Shown here in pieces: positions 1-5,444 of a DNA stretch of 21,201 nucleotides. The notes below the pieces were generated by a model. That model worked only from the letters and a program-made list of their open reading frames with translations. It made no database searches and had not been told where the DNA came from. The DNA lies in IMG/VR virus record IMGVR_UViG_3300049433_000287, positions 1 to 21,201 of that record; one strand, given 5' to 3'. Position 1 is the stretch's first letter. Every line of letters starts with the position of its first letter. Origin of the DNA: a virus. The position numbers and the translations under genes were made by a program.

Positions 1-41
1 TCACGTCTTGCGCCGCCACTCTGCCCCGGCGTGGGGGGTTC
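1..41. repeat. Half copy (right arm) of the composite palindromic element
   Basis: This stretch matches 842-882 with a single difference inside the arm (CCACTCTGCC against CCGCTCTGCC). Both copies point the same way, so the RAYT gene is bracketed by direct repeats of one arm. The RAYT stop codon lies at its first three bases. The rest of this copy presumably lies left of the window. Confidence 0.85.
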
Positions 42-609
42 TGCTTTTTTTCGATGGGCGCTTGCGTCCGAAACGTCCCTCGAAAGATTTATCGCGAACG
101 GACCACGTCCAGACGTCCGCGCCTTGATCGTAGAGAATGTATTCGAACGCGACGAATTGATGGCGACGATCCTTAATCGCCTTGAACGTCGCGCCGGAAG
201 ACCAAACGCTACCCGGCAAGTCCGCCTTCACCGCCCGCGACGAGATTCGCTTTGCCTTCCCAACAATCGCCCGGATCCGCACAATATTGTCCGAAAGCTC
301 CACCAGAAAATGCGCGTGAGTGCCCGTCACCGCGGCACACAACACGTCATGATCATCCTCAAGAAGCTGCGCCACCAGCGATCTTCCAATCACCGGCCGC
401 AGGTCTTTCTCGACCGATACTCGGTCGCGCGAGTGATCCTCCTGATATTGCAAAAGTCCCGCGTGCTCGCCTGCGGGCGGCCGATCGCGATAGTCCCCCG
501 ACGAGTGAACGCGATGCCGGCGATTTCGAAACCCGCGCGAATCTCCATGAAGCCAGGACGATAGCGTGTTGACAATCACATGACGCCATCGCTTTCCGGG
601 CCTGGCCAT
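1..609 (-). CDS. REP-associated tyrosine transposase (RAYT), IS200/IS605-like HUH family
   Basis: A 202-residue protein if started at MARPGKRW (607-609). RAYTs are single-domain HUH nucleases that nick and join single-stranded DNA at palindromic repeats. Visible features are the N-terminal WRHVIVNTLSSWLHGD strand, a THAHFLVEL segment giving the HUH-type pair His98/His100, and tyrosines 157 and 160 in FEYILYDQ as the candidate catalytic residue. The order (HUH first, Tyr about 60 residues later) and the length fit this family. The frame is open upstream to 936, but that part is repeat sequence, so the internal Met is preferred. The last residues (about 187-202, with TPHAGAEWRR) and the stop codon are encoded by a palindromic arm at 1-41, so the native C-terminus was replaced or extended by the repeat. 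A complete composite palindrome lies just upstream at 689-879. Identification is from motif recognition; an inactive relative cannot be excluded. Confidence 0.82.
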   Translation of the reverse strand: MARPGKRWRHVIVNTLSSWLHGDSRGFRNRRHRVHSSGDYRDRPPAGEHAGLLQYQEDHSRDRVSVEKDLRPVIGRSLVAQLLEDDHDVLCAAVTGTHAHFLVELSDNIVRIRAIVGKAKRISSRAVKADLPGSVWSSGATFKAIKDRRHQFVAFEYILYDQGADVWTWSVRDKSFEGRFGRKRPSKKSRTPHAGAEWRRKT

Positions 610-688
610 TCCCGAATCATCACGTCGCGCCCTGCTCTCAACAACCCCCAGGACCCGGAAGTATCGACACCGTCCGCATTCAGAACGA

Positions 689-879
689 CCCCCACGCCGG
701 GACAGAGCGGCGCGAGTGACATCGTCTTGCTGGTGAGTGCTAACGCCGCGCCGTCCCGGATCCTGGAAGCGCCGCAATTTCGTTGCGATTAATGAAAACG
801 CAGAATCCGGGGCGGCGCGGCGATTGCGCCTTTGATGTACTTCACGTCTTGCGCCGCCGCTCTGCCCCGGCGTGGGGGG
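689..879. repeat. Composite palindromic element, copy 1 (191 bp)
   Basis: Four arms in nested inverted order. The outer arms are 689-714 (starts CCCCCACGCCGGGACAGAGC) and 851-879 (ends CCCCGGCGTGGGGG). The inner arms are 745-766 (GCCGCGCCGTCCCGGATCCT) and 803-823 (GAATCCGGGGCGGCGCGGC). As single-stranded DNA it would fold into a long hairpin with two stems separated by an internal loop, the kind of structure RAYT proteins recognise. It has the same length as copy 2 (191 bp) but differs between the arms, so it looks like a different subfamily. It lies upstream of the RAYT gene, directly before a short GTGCCTCCGTGGTGAA repeat fragment (883-898). Confidence 0.88.
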
Positions 880-949
880 TTCGTGCCTCCGTGGTGAAAC
901 ATTTCTTCTGCGCTGATTTTCTTTCCTCAAAAACATCCGAATTTTTCTC

Positions 950-977
950 TTGCACTATTGTTAGGTATTTGTATGGT
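950..977 (+). promoter_or_regulatory. Possible promoter for the 1051 gene, with an anti-Shine-Dalgarno leader
   Basis: TTGCAC (950-955) and TATGGT (972-977) are 16 bases apart in an AT-rich island between repeats. This is a weak to moderate sigma-70-like match. The following leader has TCCTCCT (979-985), an exact complement of the AGGAGGA Shine-Dalgarno region at 1039-1045, and a GC-rich hairpin between them (991-1014). Confidence 0.35.
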
Positions 978-1050
978 ATCCTCCTGTCACGCCGACGGCT
1001 CGGGCACCGCCGGCGTTTGAACCATTCCAACTTCCAAAAGGAGGACTTCC

Positions 1051-1545
1051 ATGCTCCCCAATTCTTCGGATCCCGGCTCTCCGTCTGCGCACAAGAACCG
1101 CAAACGCCGGGTCGGGCTTTCCCTGTACCACGAGGATCGTCTCAAGCGCCAACTGCGCGAGTCGGCACCCAGTGAGCCCTGGGTGGAGGCCCAGTTCATC
1201 ACCGCGCTCGACCAGGATCAGGAGGGAGAGCCGATCGTTTATCGCTATCACGATCCGCGGGCGTTTCCGCCGGGCGGAGCGGAGACGGGCATGATCCGCT
1301 GCCCGGGGTGCGGCATCTTCATGCCGCCCAACGCGTTCGAGGACGGCCAATGCCTCGACCATGCCGACCACAGCGCCTGGGGCCGATCCCCCTCGGCAAT
1401 CGCGATCGAGGCGCTCCAGATGCGCAACCTTCGGCTCATCGATTCACCACTGCCTTCCGAGGACATTTCTGCGTTACGACAGGAGATTAGCAATTTTTAT
1501 GAAAAACGTGCGCAAATTTTTAAGTCCAGTTCCCATCAGGGTTAA
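1051..1545 (+). CDS. Hypothetical protein with a CPGC...CLDH cysteine/histidine cluster
   Basis: 164 residues. The start is set by a textbook AGGAGG (1039-1044) six bases upstream. The N-terminal part is basic and polar. Near the middle CPGCGIFMPPNAF is followed by GQCLDH, giving CxxC and CxxxH pairs suited to binding one zinc ion. The C-terminal third is helical (SEDISALRQEISNFYEKR). I do not recognise the family. The metal-binding core may serve nucleic-acid or protein contacts, but no function can be assigned. It is the first + strand gene after the RAYT element and has its own possible promoter. Codon use and GC content resemble the neighbours. Confidence 0.7.
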   Translation: MLPNSSDPGSPSAHKNRKRRVGLSLYHEDRLKRQLRESAPSEPWVEAQFITALDQDQEGEPIVYRYHDPRAFPPGGAETGMIRCPGCGIFMPPNAFEDGQCLDHADHSAWGRSPSAIAIEALQMRNLRLIDSPLPSEDISALRQEISNFYEKRAQIFKSSSHQG

Positions 1546-1604
1546 AAGGTCAGTTTGTCCACTTCTGCCTATATAGTGCGGGGATAACTAAATGCGAACT
1601 GCCT

Positions 1605-1826
1605 ATGCGAGACACCGATCGACAGAAATTAGCCCTCTATTTGCGTCACGAGCTGGGTTGGTCGCTGAGACGGGTCGGAAGGAAACTCGGCCTCAGCGTA
1701 TCGGGTGTCGGCAAGCTGTTGACCCGAGCGACGGAACAGGAAAGTCTGCGGATGGATCGTTCCGAGCAGGCGAGCCTCCGTCGCAGGATTTACCCGATCT
1801 CCCTGTCCATCGTCCATAACCATTAG
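1605..1826 (+). CDS. Small helix-turn-helix protein
   Basis: 73 residues. Residues about 8-42 (LALYLRHELGWSLRRVGRKL followed by GLSVSGVGKLLTRA) have the pattern of a helix-turn-helix resembling sigma region 4 or small phage regulators: a helix, a turn at Gly-Leu-Ser and a recognition helix. The C-terminal 25 residues are basic and look disordered. The upstream AT-rich stretch (CTATATAGTGCGGGGATAAC, 1569-1588) may hold a promoter, but no clear Shine-Dalgarno precedes ATG 1605, and an overlapping ATG at 1592 opens a different frame. A DNA-binding regulator is the most likely role; a small-terminase-like HTH is an alternative. Confidence 0.55.
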   Translation: MRDTDRQKLALYLRHELGWSLRRVGRKLGLSVSGVGKLLTRATEQESLRMDRSEQASLRRRIYPISLSIVHNH

Positions 1827-1841
1827 CCCGTGGGTACGCGG

Positions 1842-2043
1842 GAATGACGAATTCCGAAATTCGAATGACAAATGAATGATTGAATGACCAAATGTCCCCG
1901 GTTAGCGGCGATCCCGAAGGGGAGCGTTTTTCCGTGCAAGCAGAAGAAGCGCTCCCCTTCGCGTCGCGGCTAACCCGGTTCTGGTTTCGGTCATTTGAGC
2001 ATTCGTCATTGATTCGAATTTCGTCATTCGAGTTTCGTCATTA
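1842..2043. repeat. GACGAAT-type inverted repeat with a nested hairpin
   Basis: The left arm (1842-1893) and right arm (1987-2043) are built from alternating words such as GAATGACGAAATTCGAATGA and their complements. Between them is a nested hairpin: GGTTAGC (1900-1906) pairs with GCTAACC (1969-1975), and the perfect 12-bp arms CGAAGGGGAGCG (1915-1926) and CGCTCCCCTTCG (1950-1961) form the top. It fills the gap between the HTH gene and the lipoprotein gene and could act as a transcription barrier. Related repeats lie at 14289-14446, 15961-16137 and 17121-17325. Confidence 0.85.
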
Positions 2044-2082
2044 TTCACCAACTCCACTTTTTTAATCGAAAGCGAGAACAAC

Positions 2083-2658
2083 ATGCACTCCCATCTATTT
2101 GCAAAATCGGTTCGATGCACAGCGATCATAATCTGTGCCTCGATCTTCCTCGTCGGCTGCACCGCCCAGGACCTGCAGCAACTGCAGCAGGCGCGCACCC
2201 AGGCGGTTGCCACGCTGGATCAGGCACAGACCGCCCAGAGCCAGATCCAGAAGCAGCTCACCACGCTCCCCGCGAGCGATCCTCTGCGCCAGCAACTGGA
2301 GCCCAAGCTGGAGAAGCTCGACGCGCTGATCACGCAGATCCAGACATACGTGCCGGTGCTGGATGGCGCCATCCGATCGCTCGGCACCGGCCAGCCGGAT
2401 CCGGCGCTCCAACAGGCCGCCGCCGTCATCCCCTACGGCTCGCTCGCCCTGGCCCTCATCGGTGTCGTCTTCGGCGTGATCAAACACGTGCAAGCCGGCA
2501 ACCTGAGCGATCAGGAAGCGCAGACGCAAAAAGCCTTCGAGCAAATAGTCAGCGCCCTGGACGCGGCCCTCCCCACGCCAACGCCCGAGCAGAAAGCCGC
2601 GGTGGATGCAGTGCTGGACACGGATGTCAAGGCGAAAGTCGCCGCGGTGCGTTTGTAA
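2083..2658 (+). CDS. Predicted lipoprotein with coiled coil and a membrane segment
   Basis: 191 residues. A type II signal peptide is visible: Arg/Lys in residues 1-11, a hydrophobic run (CTAIIICASIFLVGC) and lipobox LVGC with the lipidated Cys at residue 26. A Gln/Ala-rich coiled coil follows (about 28-100), then a hydrophobic stretch (IPYGSLALALIGVVFGVI, about 116-133), then an Ala/Pro-rich tail. The mature protein would be lipid-anchored and possibly span the membrane again. The next gene, 26 bp downstream, encodes another coiled-coil membrane protein. The pair could be a phage holin/spanin-like set or superinfection-exclusion proteins, but no lysozyme is nearby. The ribosome binding site is weak (GCGAG). 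Confidence 0.75.
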   Translation: MHSHLFAKSVRCTAIIICASIFLVGCTAQDLQQLQQARTQAVATLDQAQTAQSQIQKQLTTLPASDPLRQQLEPKLEKLDALITQIQTYVPVLDGAIRSLGTGQPDPALQQAAAVIPYGSLALALIGVVFGVIKHVQAGNLSDQEAQTQKAFEQIVSALDAALPTPTPEQKAAVDAVLDTDVKAKVAAVRL

Positions 2659-2684
2659 AGACGACGCGGGGACGCGGAGACACA

Positions 2685-3023
2685 ATGTCCAACGACGACC
2701 TAACCACCGGCCAGCTCGACGCGATCCAGCGGCTGCTCAGCGAGCCCTTACGGCAAGCGGTGCGCGCCGAGATGCAGTCCGGCCACGAACGGCTCACCGC
2801 CGCGATCGAAAAGCTCGCCGAGCAGCTTGCCGGGCACATCGCCGACACGCTCCGCCGCGACCGGCTCCGCGAAACCCGCCTCGACGCGCTGGAGCGACGG
2901 GTAGCCGCCCTCGAGCGCTTTCGCGGGAAAGTATTGATCGTGTATGCCGCGCTAACGCTGCTTCTAAGCTTCGGCTGGTCGATCCTCCGCGAATGGGCGA
3001 CAGGTTTTGCGCGGAAAAGATAA
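2685..3023 (+). CDS. Small coiled-coil protein with C-terminal membrane anchor (holin-like candidate)
   Basis: 112 residues starting at MSNDDLTTGQ. Residues about 20-80 are an amphipathic charged helix typical of a coiled coil. One hydrophobic segment follows (VLIVYAALTLLLSFGWSIL, about 83-101), then a basic tail ending FARKR, so the N-terminus may be on either side of the membrane. Size and layout match small phage membrane proteins often annotated as holins or as DUF-type tail-anchored proteins. The family is not recognised. The region before the start has a GACGCGGGGACGCGGAGA word that also occurs in dispersed repeats of this window. Likely cotranscribed with the lipoprotein gene. Confidence 0.7.
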   Translation: MSNDDLTTGQLDAIQRLLSEPLRQAVRAEMQSGHERLTAAIEKLAEQLAGHIADTLRRDRLRETRLDALERRVAALERFRGKVLIVYAALTLLLSFGWSILREWATGFARKR

Positions 3024-3035
3024 ATCAAATTCGGA

Positions 3036-3156
3036 TTCACCACGGAGGCACGGAGGACACGGAGAAATGCAAAGAGAAGATTTGATTGGGATTTAATAAA
3101 TCACATTAATTTGTCTTTGTCTTCCTCCGTGTCCTCCGTGCCTCCGTGGTGAATCC
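3036..3156. repeat. CACGGAGG-type inverted repeat pair
   Basis: Arm TTCACCACGGAGGCACGGAG and following bases (3036-3064) is the near-perfect complement of 3125-3153 (CTCCGTGTCCTCCGTGCCTC onwards), with a loop of about 60 bases. Arms of the same family recur at 883-898, 3361-3486, 9800-9833, 12195-12230 and 15417-15566. Confidence 0.88.
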
Positions 3157-3170
3157 CTCTGGAGTTCTTT

Positions 3171-3344
3171 ATGACGCGCAAGCCGAACTCACAACGCGAT
3201 CCGCGTCGACGACAGCCATCCGATCGGAAGGAACTCCCCGATCGGTTTCAGCTGCTGATCGAGTGTCGGGACGAGGCACAGCAGCGTTGTTTATACGAAT
3301 GGCTTGTCGCCCGGAAATACGTCTGCCGGGTCATGGTGCTTTAA
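3171..3344 (+). CDS. Small conserved-looking protein (57 residues)
   Basis: The frame begins ATGACGCGCAAG and ends GTGCTTTAA. GGAG (3161-3164) sits six bases before the start. The protein has a basic N-terminus (MTRKPNSQRDPRRRQ) and a compact C-terminal part with DRFQLLIECRDEAQQRC and LYEWLVARKYVCRVMVL, a beta-alpha-beta-like pattern. From memory, short proteins ending in similar 'ECRDEA..R..YE.L...GY.CRV' patterns are common in planctomycete genomes near phage genes, but that cannot be checked here. It is flanked on both sides by CACGGAGG-type repeats and lies upstream of the ATPase gene. Function unknown; a small regulator or accessory of the packaging module is possible. Confidence 0.65.
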   Translation: MTRKPNSQRDPRRRQPSDRKELPDRFQLLIECRDEAQQRCLYEWLVARKYVCRVMVL

Positions 3345-3360
3345 AAGCAAATACAAAGAA

Positions 3361-3486
3361 GGATTAACCACAGAGACACAGAGGGCACAAAGAAAATCGG
3401 AGAAGAAATGCGGAATGCCTTTGTATTAAAACCAATTAATAACTCAGTGTTTCTTCTCCGTGTCCTCCGTGCCTCCGTGGTTAATC
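3361..3486. repeat. CACAGAGACACAGAGG / CTCCGTGCCTCCGTGG inverted repeat pair
   Basis: The left arm from 3364 (TTAACCACAGAGACACAGAG) and the right arm 3450-3486 (TTCTTCTCCGTGTCCTCCGT onwards to GGTTAATCC) are imperfect complements around a loop of about 60 bases. The element fills the gap between the 57-residue gene and the ATPase gene. The open frame upstream of ATG 3513 runs through it and is not thought to be translated. Confidence 0.8.
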
Positions 3487-3512
3487 CAAATTTGAATTTT
3501 CCGACAACACAC

Positions 3513-4799
3513 ATGCTCACAATCACAGTTCAATCTCCGATTCACGACAGTTTCCGCGTCCGGCAGGTCGCGGGGATGTTCGACCTTCACGTCGGCGAGT
3601 CCTGCTCGCAGACGTTCGAAGCCGAAGTTCCCGCGCTCTCGGAAGTATGGGACATCGGCGTCATCGTCGGCCCCTCCGGCAGCGGCAAGACCACCCTCGC
3701 CAAAGCCGCCTTCGGCAACGCCCTCTACCAGGGCGCCGACTGGCCCGCGGGCCGCGCCGTGATCGATTGCTTCGGCAATCTGCCCATCAAGCAGATCACC
3801 CGCGCCCTCACCAGCGTCGGCTTCAGTAGCCCGCCGTCCTGGTTAAAACCCTACGCAGTCCTGAGCAATGGCGAGAAATTCCGCTGCGAGCTGGCCGCGG
3901 CGCTGCTGCGAGCTGCTGGTGCGGCAGGGGTCAGCGGACAGGGCTCAGGGGACAGTGAAATGCAGGGAAAGGGCGAGGAACAAGTGACCAAGAACCAGGA
4001 ACCAGGAACAACTCTTCAACGCGTTTGTCCTTCACCGCCCCCTCTCGTTTTCGACGAGTATTCCAGCGTCGTCGACCGCACCGTCGCGAAAATCGCCTCA
4101 GCGGCCATCGCAAAAGCAATCCGCTCAGGAGTGACCAAAACCCGCTTCGTCGCGGTCACCTGTCACTACGATGTTGTCCGCTGGCTCCAGCCCGATTGGG
4201 TGCTGGACATGTCGGGGCCGTCGCTGTCGCGGGGGCGGATTCGACGCCCGCCGATCGCGCTGCGGATCGCTCGCGTCGAGCGGTCGCTCTGGCAGATGTT
4301 CAAGCGTCATCATTATTTAACCGGCTCACTCCACCGAGCCGCCCAATGTTTCGCGGGATTTATCGACGATCGACCGGCCGTCTTTACCGCGGTGCTCCCG
4401 TTCCCGCACCCGGTTCGCCCGGGTTGGCGCGAACACCGAACGGTCTGCCTGCCCGATTTCCAGGGCATCGGGATCGGAGCCGCGATGAGCGAGTTCATTG
4501 CGAGTGTATTTGTCGCAACTGGAAAGCCATATTTCAGCACGACGAGTCACCCGGCGCTGATTCGTCATCGAGCCCAGTCGCCCTTATGGAAAATGCACCG
4601 CAAGCCGGGAATGGTGGGCCGATGCGGAGTGACGAGTCGAAAGACCACCGGCATGTCCGACACCAATTCCCGGGGAAGAAACACCGCCGGATTCGAATAC
4701 ATCGGACCCGCCCGCACCGCGGACGCAAGGAAGCTCGGTGTGCAAATAACCCCCCACGCCGGGGCAGAGTGGCGCGGGATGCGTTGCTTCGCAGGATAG
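3513..4799 (+). CDS. ABC-type ATPase fused to an acetyltransferase-like domain (COG2401-like)
   Basis: 428 residues. The ABC half shows Walker A GPSGSGKTT (53-61), signature LSNGEKFRCELAAAL (117-131), Walker B PPPLVFDEYSSVVD (175-188, Asp181/Glu182) and an H-loop His218 in VTCHYDVV. The C-terminal half (about 245-405) has a GNAT-like acetyl-CoA loop LPDFQGIGIG (313-322). The architecture matches 'ABC-type ATPase fused to a predicted acetyltransferase'. Because it lacks membrane domains, it is not a transporter. Two oddities stand out. Residues about 139-169 (GVSGQGSGDSEMQGKGEEQV and following) are an in-frame repeat insertion between the signature and Walker B. The last residues (GVQITPHAGAEWRGMRCFAG) are encoded by the left arm of composite palindrome copy 2. 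The start at 3513 lies just after a repeat, with no clear Shine-Dalgarno. It sits before the terminase genes and may act in phage DNA or capsid modification; this is inference. Confidence 0.8.
   Translation: MLTITVQSPIHDSFRVRQVAGMFDLHVGESCSQTFEAEVPALSEVWDIGVIVGPSGSGKTTLAKAAFGNALYQGADWPAGRAVIDCFGNLPIKQITRALTSVGFSSPPSWLKPYAVLSNGEKFRCELAAALLRAAGAAGVSGQGSGDSEMQGKGEEQVTKNQEPGTTLQRVCPSPPPLVFDEYSSVVDRTVAKIASAAIAKAIRSGVTKTRFVAVTCHYDVVRWLQPDWVLDMSGPSLSRGRIRRPPIALRIARVERSLWQMFKRHHYLTGSLHRAAQCFAGFIDDRPAVFTAVLPFPHPVRPGWREHRTVCLPDFQGIGIGAAMSEFIASVFVATGKPYFSTTSHPALIRHRAQSPLWKMHRKPGMVGRCGVTSRKTTGMSDTNSRGRNTAGFEYIGPARTADARKLGVQITPHAGAEWRGMRCFAG
3927..4017. repeat. Repeat-derived insertion inside the ABC ATPase domain
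   Basis: The sequence changes character here: words such as GGGGTCAGCGGACAGGGCTC and AAGAACCAGGAACCAGGAAC are low-complexity purine-rich repeats, unlike the GC3-rich flanks. It adds about 30 codons without a stop and keeps the frame between the ABC signature and Walker B. It resembles the dispersed GTCAGTGG-type repeat at 13734-13803. Confidence 0.6.
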
Positions 4800-4940
4800 T
4801 TGATCGCCGCGCCGCCCCGGATTTGGGAGCGCCGGGTTTTGACGCACGACGCGCGCGGAACACGAAGAATCCGGGGCGGCGCGGCCGAGCGCATCTCCAC
4901 TGACCATACAACCGCGCGCCGCTCTGCCCCGGCGTGGGGG
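4750..4940. repeat. Composite palindromic element, copy 2 (191 bp)
   Basis: Outer arms 4750-4776 (CCCCCCACGCCGGGGCAGAG onwards) and 4914-4940 (CTCTGCCCCGGCGTGGGGG at its end); inner arms 4806-4827 (GCCGCGCCGCCCCGGATTTG) and 4867-4885 (GAATCCGGGGCGGCGCGGC). It has exactly the length and arm order of copy 1. Its right part (GAGCGCATCTCCACTGACCA to CTTGTTC) is nearly the same as copy 3, so copies 2 and 3 are one subfamily. The left arm encodes the end of the ATPase-acetyltransferase. Confidence 0.9.
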
Positions 4941-4956
4941 CTTGTTCCCGATTTGT

Positions 4957-4978
4957 AGTGTCCGCACTGCGGACCACT
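4957..4978. repeat. Short hairpin before the small terminase gene
   Basis: TCCGCA and TGCGGA (4961-4966 and 4968-4973) are perfect arms around a single C, flanked by AGTG and CCACT, in AGTGTCCGCACTGCGGACCA. It lies 8 bases before the first possible start codon of the next gene, so it could affect translation or be another dispersed repeat. Confidence 0.5.
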
Positions 4979-4985
4979 TTGGTGA

Positions 4986-5444
4986 ATGCAAATGATACTT
5001 CACAAAAATGTTCAATCAGAAATTCTCCTGGGCCTGCAGACGGGCATGTCCTTCCGTCGCGTAGCAGAGTTGATCGGGTATTCCGTCGAGGACATCGGTA
5101 AGGCAATGATGGAAGATCCGACCTTCGCTACGCAAGTACGACAAGCCCAGGCCAAACCGGAACACGAGCTGCTCCAAAGGATGCATAGTTCGGAGCAATG
5201 GCAGGCATGGAAGTTCCTGCTTCAGTCCCTGTATCCGACGCGCTACGTTTCCAGTCGAAAAAAGCCGGGCACGTTGCAGCCTCCGAAGCTCGAATCCGAA
5301 CAGACGCGCCTCGCCCGACTGAACAAGGCCGAGCTGGCGCAGCTTCTACCTATAACCGAGAAGATGGATGGAAAACGAGTCGACGCTCCAGACTCCCAGC
5401 AGCGACGGCACCAGGAAAGAGCTGCTGGCGAAGGATCTAGTTAA
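4986..5444 (+). CDS. Terminase small subunit-like protein
   Basis: 152 residues. The N-terminal half has a helix-turn-helix pattern (LQTGMSFRRVAELIGYSVED, about 17-36), then helices (ATQVRQAQAKPEHELLQRMH) and a QAWKFLLQSLYPTRY segment common in small terminase and related DNA-binding phage proteins. The C-terminal part is basic and polar. The gene ends 77 bases inside the large terminase gene, in the usual order TerS-TerL, which supports the call. No strong Shine-Dalgarno precedes ATG 4986; ATG 4992 is an alternative start. Small terminases bind the packaging site and stimulate the ATPase. Confidence 0.7.
   Translation: MQMILHKNVQSEILLGLQTGMSFRRVAELIGYSVEDIGKAMMEDPTFATQVRQAQAKPEHELLQRMHSSEQWQAWKFLLQSLYPTRYVSSRKKPGTLQPPKLESEQTRLARLNKAELAQLLPITEKMDGKRVDAPDSQQRRHQERAAGEGSS

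Noticed and set aside
610-936. N-terminal extension of the RAYT frame up to 936
   Set aside because: The 109 extra codons are read from the composite palindrome and other repeat; the family start is the internal Met at 607-609.
3408-3512. Upstream 35 codons of the ATPase frame
   Set aside because: They are read from the CACAGAGG/CTCCGTGG repeat and unlikely to be translated; ATG 3513 begins the family-like sequence.
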